Shown here: positions 53,391 through 64,000 of the stretch, piece after piece
Position numbering within the stretch: the first letter of the stretch is position 1
Layout: each line of letters begins with the position of its first letter
NCBI GenBank assembly: GCA_034336665.1
Contig: JAPFBE010000003.1
Span: 13,308,360-13,372,359, forward strand
DNA from: Luscinia megarhynchos
Taxonomy: Eukaryota; Chordata; Aves; Passeriformes; Turdidae
Direction of reading: 5' to 3'
DNA length: 64,000 nt
Translations under genes and position numbers: made by a program
The notes under the pieces: generated by a model
Told to the model about the DNA's origin: nothing
Seen by the model: only the letters and a program-made list of their open reading frames with translations
The model's database searches: none

Positions 53391-54654
53391 GCCACAGCTA
53401 ATGTATAACCAGAATGTCCAAATTTCACAGGTTTTTCTGAAAGGCCGTAGTATCAGAAAGAGCATTTGGCAAAGACTTTGTGAAGAACAGTTTTCTAATA
53501 GTCAGCAATGACCCTACAATAAATTTAAGGGGAAAATACTTGGATTTTTTTCGTCTTTGATATTTTTTAACTTAAACCAGGTACTGGCCACATTTTGTCC
53601 CTCCCATTTCTACTGTGTTTCCAGTTTCATGTACTTAGACCAATGACACGTTCCAAAAGCTGGTGTACAACATCTTTATATACACTACAAATTCAGATAA
53701 CCAGACTGTAGTCAGACATTGAATGTATAAATAACTTTGCAAACTATTTACAGGTTTTAAACTAATCAGGTTTCAATCAACCAACACTCTTAAGGCAAAT
53801 TCATTTGTATGACTGGCTGTCTGGCCTCTCAGCATTTCTCTCCCCTCCCCAGTTCCCCTAAAATGACAGGCAAATAGGAAATTGAATTACTCTCTGCCCC
53901 TGTACTGACAGAATTTCCTGTAAGGAGAGATGATCTAACTACTTAGGAGCTTTCCTCAAAACAAGGAAAAATGCATAGAAATGCATTTCTGTGTCAAGAA
54001 AATCATTAAGGTGCATACCAAGAAGTGGAAGTCCTACCGTCTTATAACAACACAACTTTTGTATGCACATGACAAATGGGTTTGGGAATTTGGACAAAGC
54101 ATCAGTTTAAAGCTGAACAACCCTTGTTAGAACTATGCATTTATAAACTCACTAGAGATAAGATCTGAAGAGCTCAAAGGGATTTTCTCTTAGGGGTGAC
54201 ACTGTGCAATACAAAATGCTGCATGAAGCACACGCGTAACTACGTTAGAATTTTTCTCTTACACCATATTGTTGTGCAAGATACTATTCACCACTTAAAG
54301 GGATTCTGCATACCTTATCAATCCTTAGGTTGGAATAAGAATTGGCTACTTCAAATAGTATCTTTTTGTTACAACTTTGTGTTCCTAAGTGCAATCACAG
54401 TGCCATCCCTTTTGTCAATGCATGACTGAAGCAACCAAGCATATTCTGGTGAAGTACACAGGATTCACATACCAAACATGCTCAGTGCCTTCCTTTAAGT
54501 CCCAACCATCACTTTGTTCTTAGTATTTTTCAATGCCCTGATTAGGTCTTTGTTTGGAAGTAATTAGCTACTGTGGTTTGAAGGATTTTGGAACAAAGCA
54601 GAGACTTTATACTGAATGCAGAGGTCATCTCCAACAGAGACAAAAAGTGGCAAA
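53385..54654 (-). other. PDK3: Probable PDK3 3' UTR (minimum extent)
   Basis: On the minus strand the first AATAAA after the PDK3 stop is at 53390-53385, giving about 1.27 kb of 3' UTR. Other signals farther on (53088-53083) would lengthen it. Confidence 0.45.
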
Positions 54655-54798
54655 TTATCGATTAGCTTTATATTTAGAAGCATCCCTTGGTTCACTGCTA
54701 GGATTGCTCCAGTCATCTGCTTCAGGTGTGGTCTTGTAGTGCCGCCATGCTGACTTATTAAATACAGGAAGTCTTTCAAATGATTCACTTGAAAGGGC
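54655..54798 (-). CDS. PDK3: PDK3 last exon, C-terminal tail and stop
   Basis: It starts after CCATAG with [20 protein letters not shown], then [13 protein letters not shown] and [14 protein letters not shown], with TAA at 54657-54655. The tail packs across the partner subunit and helps bind the lipoyl domain. The DW motif is present. Confidence 0.96.
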   Translation of the reverse strand, partial: ALSSESFERLPVFNKSAWRHYKTTPEADDWSNPSSEPRDASKYKANR

Positions 54799-57700
54799 CT
54801 ATGGAAAAACAAAAGCAATGGTTAGGTATCCCTGAAGATACAAGAGCAAGGTGATACTCTGGGGAGTTCTACAGTTACAACTTCTGAACCCACCAAATGT
54901 CGCAGTTATCCCAGTGTAACACATCACAGCACTATTTTGAAAACACTTTAGCTGTGACTAGTAGCTCTAGTTATACTCAAAGTCCCATCAAAGTTAAAAC
55001 AAAATAATTACATTGAAAAATATTTCCCTTCTTTCCAGGGAGTGGTGTCTTCACAGCAAGAAAAAGATTTTTGGTCAGAAACATTTTAGTGAGATTTGTC
55101 ACTGACATAGAGCTGACAGCTATTCCAACACTCCCCCTACCCCAGTGCAGTTGGGCTCTGCCAGCACACTGACCTGTGGGGGCTGACCCAGTTCAGTGCC
55201 CTGGGCCACCTTTGTCCTCTGAGATAGGCCAGACCATTCTCCTCTACACACACATGCAGAGGGTGAAACCCATCAGAAGCAGAGGAGTCCACAACTCACT
55301 TGCTATATATAGCAAGGCACAGTAAAGTGCAAAGCCAACAACCTGCATGAGCTATACACTCTGTTCTTTTCAACTCTCTGCTGGAATTCAAGCAGTGTCA
55401 ACCTTTAGCCCCTGAGTAGCCTGGGATCTCCCAAAAAATGACAACAGGATCAATGCAGTCTATTGCATCAAGAATTGCATAGAATAGAACATATTTACTA
55501 GTCAGGAGTCAGCCAATAGTCTTCTCATTTCTATTGCGGCCAAAACTTAGAATGATAAAGCATTAACCAAAATTATCTCTTATCACAGTTCTTGGAAGAT
55601 TCACCACTTATGACAGATTAATAAAATGCAACAATCCAACACAGGTACCGAAAAAAAAATCAAAGCAAATGAACTAGTATTAGTGCCAAGTTAATATATA
55701 TGTAACCTTGGAGTTTAGATTTTATGTAACTGATTTAGGTAAAAGTGTCAAAGATAGCAAAACGAAATTTGAAAACAAGCTGAAGAGAGAAAAGAACCTG
55801 CTACAAACAACCTGCACTGCATTACTAGTTTATAAAAGGGTGAAATTCATACCTTCAAATAAATAACAGCATCTGAACCCACACCTTCCATTGAGTAGAG
55901 TTTAAGGTCACCTTGAAAGTACCTTGCATACAGACGAGAAATTGGCAATCCATAGCCAAACCCAGCCTGCAAAAACAAGAGAACAAAAGGAAAAACATGA
56001 TGAAAAGTTTAAAAAGTGCAACAGATCTCTGCATTAATTTACAAAAGAGAGGATACCTAAATATTAGATTTGTATCAAATTATTTTTGAATCTTTCCTTT
56101 ATTTCTCAGCTTATACTCTGTGTTCATATTCAGCATTTTGAGCAAGCTCCTTTTTTCCCCTGTGCATTAGTTTTTAGTACAAAAAAGGCTGAGTCCTTTG
56201 CTAGAACTCCCTTGTCCATTTGCATTTTCTCAGAGGCAGGTAGGTGGAGCATACCATACCTGCTGCCTGCAACCAGCAAAGCAAACCAATGCTCTACACA
56301 GCTTCTCGCTGTGACCACCATTGCTCCAGTATTCCATTCTTTCTTTGGCAAAAATCAGAGTTTTGACAGCATATTTTTTTCTCCCCCAAGCCTGTGATTA
56401 TTATCTCAAATGTCTCCACACTCAGGAGACTACACAAGAAAGCCAGAAACAGCTCGTCTACTTCATCTAGATCACACTATTAAGTGACTGCTGATGCCAC
56501 CAGGGCCACAAAGTCCTGCAGAGGAACACACAAACAAATAGAAGACAAATTATCCTCTCTGTTTAACAAGACCAGGATTCCACAGCACTGAATGATCTCC
56601 TGAGGACTGAGACACAGTACAGCCCACACAATTTTCAAAGCAAAATGGACCTGATGGGTACAAAGTTCAGATTTTAAATTGACAAAACTAATACTCGTAA
56701 CCATGCCTGCAACAAGATCCATCACTTGGCACCACTTCCAACCCTCTCTTGTCAGAAAAGTTGTAAGAAAACCCTCCAAGTCTCTCTCACTGGGGCCAGG
56801 AATAAGATTTTGCTCAACACGACTCCTTCAGATGACTGGCTATGTGCTGATAGCCACAGTGGTTGGTTATGCACACAAATCCCACCTGAATTTTTCAGGA
56901 CTATCCAGTGCAATAAAGGAACTATTCCAAGCACACAAGTATTTGGAAAAAAAACCCCCAAATATATACAAGGCAAGGAAGTATGGATGGACTACAAGAA
57001 AAATTAGACACTTGAAGCTTTCAGAAAACCAATAAACTTGTTCCACAATAGTATTTCTATAAAAGCAATTGGTCAGAAAAGTGATAAACATGCCCTGAAT
57101 TTTATAAACAAAGGCCTAAAATGATACAAAAATGAGAATGCTAAGAAGAAGGATTTGCAAGCATTATGTACAGTTAATATGTGGTATCACTTATACGAAA
57201 TCCCTTGAGGGAGAAGTGAGCATTAAAGAACTTGTACTACAGTGTCCATCACAAATTCTCTTGCTATCATCTACTACAATATCTTCTGGCCTTTTTTGCC
57301 TTGTTTTTACAGAATTCTAAATTTAGTATTAAATTGGTTTATAGTTGCTCACTCAGTCCTTCTGAGCAAAAAGAGAAACAGAAATGCCAAATATGCCTTT
57401 TTCACACTGCTTGTAATAGTTATTAGTGTCCATTAACAGAGTTAAAACAGTTGCTTAAGTCCACTTTTCCCAACATCATGTTTTAAATTTCTCAAAGAGA
57501 AATTTCACCTCCCACTAGATACATATGCATCACTTTCAAACACCTGGCCTTGAAACTTCAGAGATTTCTTTCTTAACCTCTTAAAAATCGATTTGACTAT
57601 CTTAGAAAGAACCAAAAAATGTTGAAAGTTGACTGTCTTTCCTGGAGACTGGACAATAAATAGATTACAGAAATTATAAAGCACAGTGACCAAAAGGCAA

Positions 57701-60700
57701 CCTGTATACAGTCCATACCCCAAGGCCCAGCTCAAGTAAAGGACAGTATCAAACAATACTGAAAACACTTTATACTTTCCTCACTCCAGAACCACCCCTC
57801 CTTAAAACCCAGCTTCTGTTTGTGTCCTGCTCCCTTATGCTCTCTGCTAGCCCTCATCATTATTTCATACAACCCTCTTTCAAACATTTCCTGTCAGCCT
57901 CTCTGTGCATTGCCTTTAGGGTGCTTTCCAAACCAGATAGCTTACAAGAACTACAGAGACAGAGACCCCAGAGGAGTATCTTGTTAAATCCTGGCCTTGC
58001 AAAGGGTCTATTTTGCAAAAGACAATTAACAAGAGGTGTTTACTAAATAGGCCTGTGCTTGACCTAGAGGACAGAACAGTCTGTGATGGCACATCTGCCT
58101 TGAGAAAGGAAAGCTCCTTAGAGTGAATTTATCATTAAATGTTACAGTATGCATTAAACAAACAGGAATTTATTACTTTTCTGTGTTATTAGCATCAACA
58201 GATTTAAATTAAAACTAATTTAAGACATATTTCTCCTGTTATAAACAAATGCTGTCAGAGAGAGAACCATTAAATTCCCTAAGAAAACCTACTATCATTA
58301 AACATGACGGTGTGTTTTAATGTGTACTCTATATGCAGTGCAGATGAACCTAAGACCTGCTAGAATCTAATGCTGCCATGGTAACAAACTTTCACAGCAG
58401 GATTTAAACAACATTTGTAATGACAGAGAGAGCAAAAATTTTCCCCAATCAACAGAAGGGTAACTCTCTTGCACTGGCCAATTCCATGAATGTTTCATAA
58501 ACTAGACAGGGGATCATATAACAAGGGGAAGAAATGTTAGAACAGAAAAATACATCTATTTACATTGCATCCCAGCTTATCTTAGAATATTACCTAAGTC
58601 AAGGATGACACACTACCAATCTTCTGCAGCACTGTAATTATTTAGTGGTTTGGTCCTCAGCACTAAACAATAAAGAAATTCCTTCTGTATGGACAACAAA
58701 GAGGATTTATGTGGAACCTTTCTGCTGAAGGATTTTTATTTCCTGACTGACATAAAAAGCATTGCATAACTGTTTTTACAACTGGATCTGGGCTATAATA
58801 CATAACTTGTCAAACTTCACTGCTAAGTCCTTGCTCGTGTTAGTGGCAAGATATGGCACAGACTCACAGTTTTGTGATTTTCTTTCTGCACACATATAAA
58901 AACCAGATCTGAACAGCTTTTCTCAACATTCAGACTTGTGCAGGCATTGGTCAGACTCACTGGGAAAAGCTGCCAGACTCACAAGAGAGGGGGATCCTTT
59001 GTAGGTTTGACTACAGTGGCATAGACTGAGAAAGGAAAATAAAGCCTGAAAATGGGATACTGAGGAAGAATACCAAGGATAAATGCCACAGAATCAAAGT
59101 AAGCAATTTTGAAGATGAGAAAGTAAACAGAGCAATGCACTGCTAAAGATGCACTGGAAAAAGAATAAAGTATAGTGTCAGTGCCAAGATGAACACATTT
59201 TACAATCAGAGATCAGAGCTACAAAGGAAGGGAGAGTTTAATAGTGAATACAACTGGTAATCAAGGTATAAGTTTATCTGAGAACAGGTTTCAGGAAATC
59301 CTTGTAGCCTGATATGGTAAATTGCTGATCAAAAGTGAGACAGAACAAAGGCAGATTATGCATCAAGAGAGATTCTAGCATTTGTGACAAAGTAAAAAGC
59401 TTATATGTGAATTAAGGCCTGTTCCCTCTCACTCATCACATTCAAGAAGATTTTCTATGTAAAAGCAGAAGTTTGAAATGTAGGACTCAGATGTGCTGTA
59501 GAGGTAGGAGCTGAGAAGGATCAGTACCAAGTCACTGCAGACACAGGGCTGGGTTGCACACCTCTCACAGAGCAAAGGGGGAAAGCCAGGGCAATGCACT
59601 GCCATGCCACAGTGGTACCACTGTGGACCAAGGCAGCACCATAAAGACTTTCTGCTCATAAGCTAAGAGGAAATTTATTACCTCTGAGTCATTCTGAACT
59701 GATTTTACCCTCAGTTTACTGTTAAATATTTTATATCCAAAACAGTCATGTGGACAAGAGGGAAACAGCCCAAGCTGTGCCAGGGAGGTCTATATAGACA
59801 TCAGAATCTCTTCACTGAAAGGTTTGCCAAGAATTAAAACTGGCTGGCCAGGGAAGCACTGGAGTCAGTCACCACGCCTGGAAGCATCCAGGGAACAACT
59901 GCACAAGGCACTCACTGCTGTGATTTAATTCACATGGAGGTGTTTGGTCAAAGGTTGGACTTGATCTTGGGAGGTCATTTCCACTCTTAACAATCCTGTG
60001 ATTCCATGCTCTACCCCACATCTTATTATTCATCTAAAGGCACTTGAAGCACAGAACTATCAGTAGAGGAGGAAAAAACCAACCACTTAGGAACATGCTA
60101 GATGAGAATACTCCTAAGCAGGGAAAGGAAATTTCTTAGAGAACTGAATTCTCAACAGGCTTAGAGATAAAGGATTGCATCAGAAGCAGAGATGAGAAGA
60201 GGCAAAATACAGTATCTGTATCAATCCACTTACTGAAAATCAGTCAAATGGAACAGTAGCTAAATAATTTTTATCACAAGCCATTATGCAATTTAATAAA
60301 ATAATTTAGAAATAGTATTTTAATATTTTTTTAAATCATGCTTGCTAAATGAGTCTAGATATTCAACACTGAAATAATTTCCCTGCCTAAAAGAAACTAT
60401 GGGGAATTTTTTTTTATTTGAAATACGGCCTTGATGCATCTCAGAAAGGAGTATCACATAAGATATTTCCAAATAAACAGGAATATACCAAATATGTTCA
60501 TGCCACATGCAGGTTTGGTTATGTTTTTTGATGTGTTTTACAATCCACAACTTACAGAAAAATTATCTTCAAGCTTCAGTATAAGCTTGTGCATTGCCAG
60601 AAGGTGTCTCTCAAACACTGAGCAGCATGGCCCACCTTTTTAATCAGTTTATGACAGGAAACTTAGATTAACATTAATTTATACACCAAAGAGAAGCTCG

Positions 60701-63080
60701 TTAGGTCATTCACCTGCTCAGTTATATAGCACTTAAGATCACGCCCATTAACCTGTGAAAATACTGTGCTTATGTAGGTTTTTTATGCTTGTTACCAAGA
60801 ATGAAATTTTCTATTCTGTAGACTAAGTGACGATAACAGAATTCATTTGCTCCTGTTCTACTTGGATATACTTGCTAATAATAAACCATTTCCTCAATGG
60901 AAAACCTGATCCAGCAGACTGCAGCGAAGAGAAATGTAAAATCAGAGTGGTGCAAAGGGACATTTAAACACATATTGCAATTGCTTACCAAAGGCACAGC
61001 CCTCGAGGGCTCCAGACTGGGCCTGGGTGCTGTTGAGTACATGTAGTTAAACAATCTGTCTATTTTCCTTAGAGGTACACCTCCACCTTTGTCACTTATC
61101 TAAGGAATGAAAATTGAAGAGTTTTAAACATGTGGTTTTGAAAGAAACCTCACAGAACATCAAGAAGCATTATGTATATTACTTTAGAAATACTAAAGGA
61201 GCAGTTAGGCTGTCTGGTTTGGAGAAAGAGGGCTGGGAGTGACCTTGCCATGGTCTACAGCTTCCTGAGGAGGGGAACTGGGGAGGGAGGTGCTGATCTC
61301 ATCTCCCTGGATCCAGTGATGGAACATGTGCGAACAGTTCAAAGTTGCAACATCGGGAAGGTTTAGAGTGGACATCAGGAAGCAATTCTGATGGGAAAGG
61401 CAGTGAAAAAGCAGAACAGGTTTCCTGGAGGGATGGTCAATGGCCCAAGTCTGTCAGTGACCAAGAGGCATTTGGACAGATTCCCTCACAAACATGCTCT
61501 CACTACTGGTCAGCCCTGAAGTGGTCAGGCAGTTGGACAAGATGTTCTTCGTAGGTCCTTCCCAACTGAAAATATTCTGCTCTAATGAATGTGAAGCAGG
61601 TGATATAATAATTAATTTTCTTTTTCAAATTAAAAGTCATACCACTCTCAACCTAGCACATTTGCAAGCTGTGTATTATTTTCAGGCATTTACCTTAATA
61701 GATAGATCTTCTTTCCCCAAAGTGACTAAGGTTTTGATCGATGGACAGGCTTCTTTCTTACCTTCATGCAATTCCACTGTAGCTCTCATTGAATTCTGAA
61801 GATAAAAGAAAATACAGTCTCTTTGATTCTAAATTTAACATATAAGCTTTTTGTGACAAGTTAGAACTTGAATTTATTTTGTAGCATGTACTCTGTCCCA
61901 CAGTTGTGTAGAAGATAGAAAAGGCTGTATTTAACACAAATTCAAGTGCCATCAAGTAAATGAATTCCCCAGTAAACTTTTACATTACAACTTGTTATAC
62001 ATAATTTTTATTTATTTGATATAGCCAGAGAAAAGAAAGGAACACTTCCCCCCTCCCCCTATGCAAAGTCAAGTAAATATATCTTCAGGATGAAAACATC
62101 CTTCACCTCCATCATGCACCACACCAACAGTGATGTTCACCACAGGAATGCTAGTTTTCATTTTCTCAGCCTGGGTCACATAATTTTTAAGCTACCATCT
62201 GTCAATCTGACTTCATGTTAGCATAGTTCCCACTGTCACTACCTCCCAGTTATTTACAGCTACAACTTACTGGCTTCAGCCTGTTTCATGACTTGTACTC
62301 AAAACAAACTCACATTTATCATACAAATTCTCATCTGTTCTGCCAAAAAACTGTTACAAATGGCAAAATGGGAGAAGACTTAAATTAACATAGTTGACAA
62401 ATGTCAGAAATCAAACCCCAAAAAACAGTACTTTGAAAAAGTTTCTCTATGACCAAATACAAGTTTTCCTCTCAATTTCTGGTGTTCAGCTGCACCAGTT
62501 CGACACCTCCTCTCTTCTTTCAAACCATGTAAGAGCTCTCAAATGTTCCATTTTCACTCTTGTTCCAATTATTCAGAAAACACAAAACCAAAACAAATCA
62601 TGTCATCTACACGATTCAAAGATACAGGGCCTGTTTTCACAATAAATACATTGATCCTAAACAGTCCTCAAATAATCAATAAAGAAGCAAGCTCATAAAA
62701 ACTGCAAGGTTATGAATATTCCATAACTGCAAAACTAGACTGTCATGAGTGTTCTAAGTTAATCAAAATAGCTACAAAAGCACAACAGGAAAAGTGGGAA
62801 ATCAGGCAGTTTTTAAGTACACAAGGTCATAAAAGAGGGGTTTAAGTCTGGCTTTTAAACAAGTGAAGAGTGTTTGAAACTTAAAATGTTTTTTTCAGTT
62901 TTCCTTTCTAAAGTTTATTTTAAGAACTGTAACTGAAAGGAATCTCAATTTCAACAGTAACAGGGTCACAAAACCCTCCCAAATGTTAACAAGTGCAACC
63001 TACCTTGAATAATTCAAATAACATATGAAACAAATGAGAAGGTACATAGACTACTTGAATGGGCTTGTTTGGAGCTTTAG
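54655..63080 (-). CDS. PDK3: PDK3, pyruvate dehydrogenase kinase 3 (last five coding exons; 5' part outside window)
   Basis: PDK3 is a mitochondrial matrix kinase that binds the lipoyl domain of the E2 core and phosphorylates the E1-alpha subunit, which turns off pyruvate oxidation. The window holds the C-terminal 181 residues of about 406. Exons in coding order: 63080-63004, 61795-61694, 61099-60989, 55966-55853, 54798-54655; all junctions are GT-AG and in frame. They carry the GHKL ATPase motifs: N-box (ELFKNSMRA), G1 box (SDKGGGVP), ATP lid and G2 box ([10 protein letters not shown]), then the C-terminal tail with the dimer-contact DW (EADDWSNP). PDK3 rather than PDK1/2/4 is indicated by [43 protein letters not shown] and synteny with PCYT1B. 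The protein ends KYKANR, slightly different from human KYKAKQ. Confidence 0.96.
54799..55852 (-). other. PDK3: PDK3 last intron
   Basis: 1.05 kb, GT-AG, phase 0. No repeat family was recognised. Confidence 0.85.
55853..55966 (-). CDS. PDK3: PDK3 exon, G2 box
   Basis: It starts after TTGCAG with [20 protein letters not shown], then [18 protein letters not shown], ending TTGAAG|GTATGA, phase 0. GFGYGLP is the glycine-rich G2 loop that wraps the ATP phosphates. Confidence 0.96.
55967..60988 (-). other. PDK3: PDK3 intron between G1 and G2 exons
   Basis: 5.0 kb, GT-AG, phase 0. It contains a CR1 fragment (59771-60008) in antisense orientation to the gene. The rest is AT-rich sequence without recognised features. 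Confidence 0.85.
59771..60008 (+). mobile_element. CR1 3'-end fragment in PDK3 intron
   Basis: tcttcactgaaaggtttg, ggccagggaagcactggagt, ctggaagcatccaggg, ggtcaaaggttggacttgat and ttaacaatcctgtgattcc match the order of the CR1 3' end, about 240 bp. It is antisense to PDK3. Confidence 0.85.
60989..61099 (-). CDS. PDK3: PDK3 exon, G1 box and ATP lid
   Basis: It starts after CCTTAG with [20 protein letters not shown], then [17 protein letters not shown], ending CCTTTG|GTAAGC, phase 0. DxGGG is the adenine-binding G1 box. From memory human PDK3 has Leu where this copy has Lys in SDxGGG; the other human PDKs carry a basic residue there. Confidence 0.95.
61100..61693 (-). other. PDK3: PDK3 intron between N-box and G1 exons
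   Basis: 594 bp, GT-AG, phase 0. About two thirds of it is a single CR1 insertion. Confidence 0.85.
61192..61585 (+). mobile_element. CR1 3' fragment filling most of a small PDK3 intron
   Basis: Strong CR1 landmarks: gtctggtttggagaaagagg, cttcctgaggaggggaact, gaggtgctgatctcatctcc, gaggcatttggacagattcc, cagccctgaagtggtcaggc, agttggacaagatg and gtccttcccaactgaaaatattctgctct. It is about 390 bp and antisense to PDK3. Confidence 0.9.
61694..61795 (-). CDS. PDK3: PDK3 exon, N-box asparagine
   Basis: It starts after CTTCAG with [14 protein letters not shown], then [20 protein letters not shown], ending ATTAAG|GTAAAT, phase 0. The first Asn coordinates Mg-ATP. The segment [12 protein letters not shown] is the most variable part compared with human. 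Confidence 0.95.
61796..63003 (-). other. PDK3: PDK3 intron within the N-box
   Basis: 1.2 kb, GT-AG, phase 0. AT-rich with no feature recognised. Confidence 0.85.
63004..63080 (-). CDS. PDK3: PDK3 exon, N-box part 1
   Basis: It starts after TTTTAG with the last two bases of a split alanine codon, then [20 protein letters not shown] and FELFK, ending TTCAAG|GTAGGT, phase 0. HMLFELFKN is the start of the ATP-binding N-box, with the Glu that polarises catalytic water or substrate in this family. Confidence 0.95.
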
Positions 63081-64000
63081 CTAAAAGAAAGAAATAAAAA
63101 CGTCAAATCATTTTTCTTCAAAACAGTATTTTGTAGCCTTGCCCTTGACCAGAATAACATGACGACGTAGGCACAGACAAATATGTAAGCATGTTCTAAT
63201 TTTCCCAGCTCAAAATTAGTTCCATTAAGTAAAAATAGAAATTTTAGTCACTGCTATCACCTGAAAGAACACATTATAATTATGATTTTCAAATCCATCC
63301 AGTCAGCAGACTTTGTTTAGATATGAAGCTTCACTACGCAGTGGTGGGTTTCATAACAGAATGTATGTTAACCAAGAAAACTTGCCTACTTAAGTGGGAA
63401 ACTTTCACATGCTCACATACTAATTAGGCATAATATTTGCTGCACAAAAAGATTCTTAAAGTAAAGAAAAACCTACTGTTTAACTATTCTAAAAACAATT
63501 ATGTATTTTTCCTTCATTAAAACACACAAAATATAAGTATTCATAAAAATTTTCAAATGTTCTTCAAACAATATTACAGCTTCCATATTCCAAACCATCA
63601 CTGGATTGTTTGTCCACTGCTGTTCCACTGAGAGTGTTTCAGCAGAGGGGTATGGCTTGGCACAGCTCTGAATGCCACAGTGTTCACTGATGGATTGGGC
63701 AGGAAATAATACAGCTGCATTTAATACATTTCAGGACAGTTCTGGTGCTGAAGATGAAGTCATCCCTGAACATTCAAATATCTACTGGCATTAAATTATG
63801 CAGTAACAGAGAGTCAGACTGAGCAGCAGTTCAGACCGAAGGGAAGTCTCAAACCATCTGCTTCATAAATTCCAGGAAAATATAAATATGCACAAAAAAC
63901 ATGACTGGAGTCAACTTTATTCTTTCTGGCACTGAGGGCTGGTAATAATCCCAGTCATTACTTTCAGAGACATGGTAGTGAAAACTCCTAGAAAAGGAGA
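63081..64000 (-). other. PDK3: PDK3 intron upstream of the N-box exon, partial
   Basis: The intron runs off the right edge. The next upstream exon, expected to encode the segment before KAPNKP, is not in the window. No feature was recognised in these 920 bases. Confidence 0.8.

Overview
The window is vertebrate nuclear DNA, almost certainly from a bird. It has GT-AG introns, CpG-island promoters, several CR1 retrotransposon fragments and two solo LTR-type elements of avian endogenous-retrovirus style. The LTR at 2716-3260 closely resembles one I associate with songbirds and related Neoaves, so a passerine is the best guess; the order is inferred, not shown. Three genes in the order POLA1 (-), PCYT1B (+), PDK3 (-) match the conserved block known from human Xp22 and its avian counterpart.

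Layout: 1-1090 is a CpG island carrying the probable first coding exon of POLA1 on the minus strand (406-436), with an E2F site 7 bases before its ATG and a GC-rich minisatellite of about 80 bp period upstream. 1090-12525 is intergenic and holds two LTRs, old or fragmentary CR1 copies, a GC-richer block of unknown origin and simple repeats. 12525-14100 is the PCYT1B promoter region: a CR1 copy runs directly into a second CpG island with GC boxes, a CCAAT box and an RFX-type X-box. PCYT1B is complete in eight coding exons (13376-42217, 362 residues) and all exon junction phases agree. Its 3' UTR probably extends to about 44.9 kb. 45-53.4 kb shows no gene. The last five coding exons of PDK3 lie on the minus strand between 63080 and 54655; its upstream exons are beyond the right edge.

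The genes are unrelated in function: POLA1 is the catalytic subunit of the replicative polymerase alpha-primase, PCYT1B makes CDP-choline for phosphatidylcholine synthesis, and PDK3 phosphorylates and shuts off the pyruvate dehydrogenase complex. No operon logic applies. PCYT1B and PDK3 are convergent (tail to tail), and POLA1 and PCYT1B diverge across about 13 kb.

I did not find an undescribed system. The most unusual point is that the end of the CR1 reverse-transcriptase reading frame is open and in frame with the PCYT1B start codon, and the CR1 3' end appears to have been absorbed into the CpG island. Family comparisons rest on memory of human and avian proteins and repeats; no alignment or search was run.
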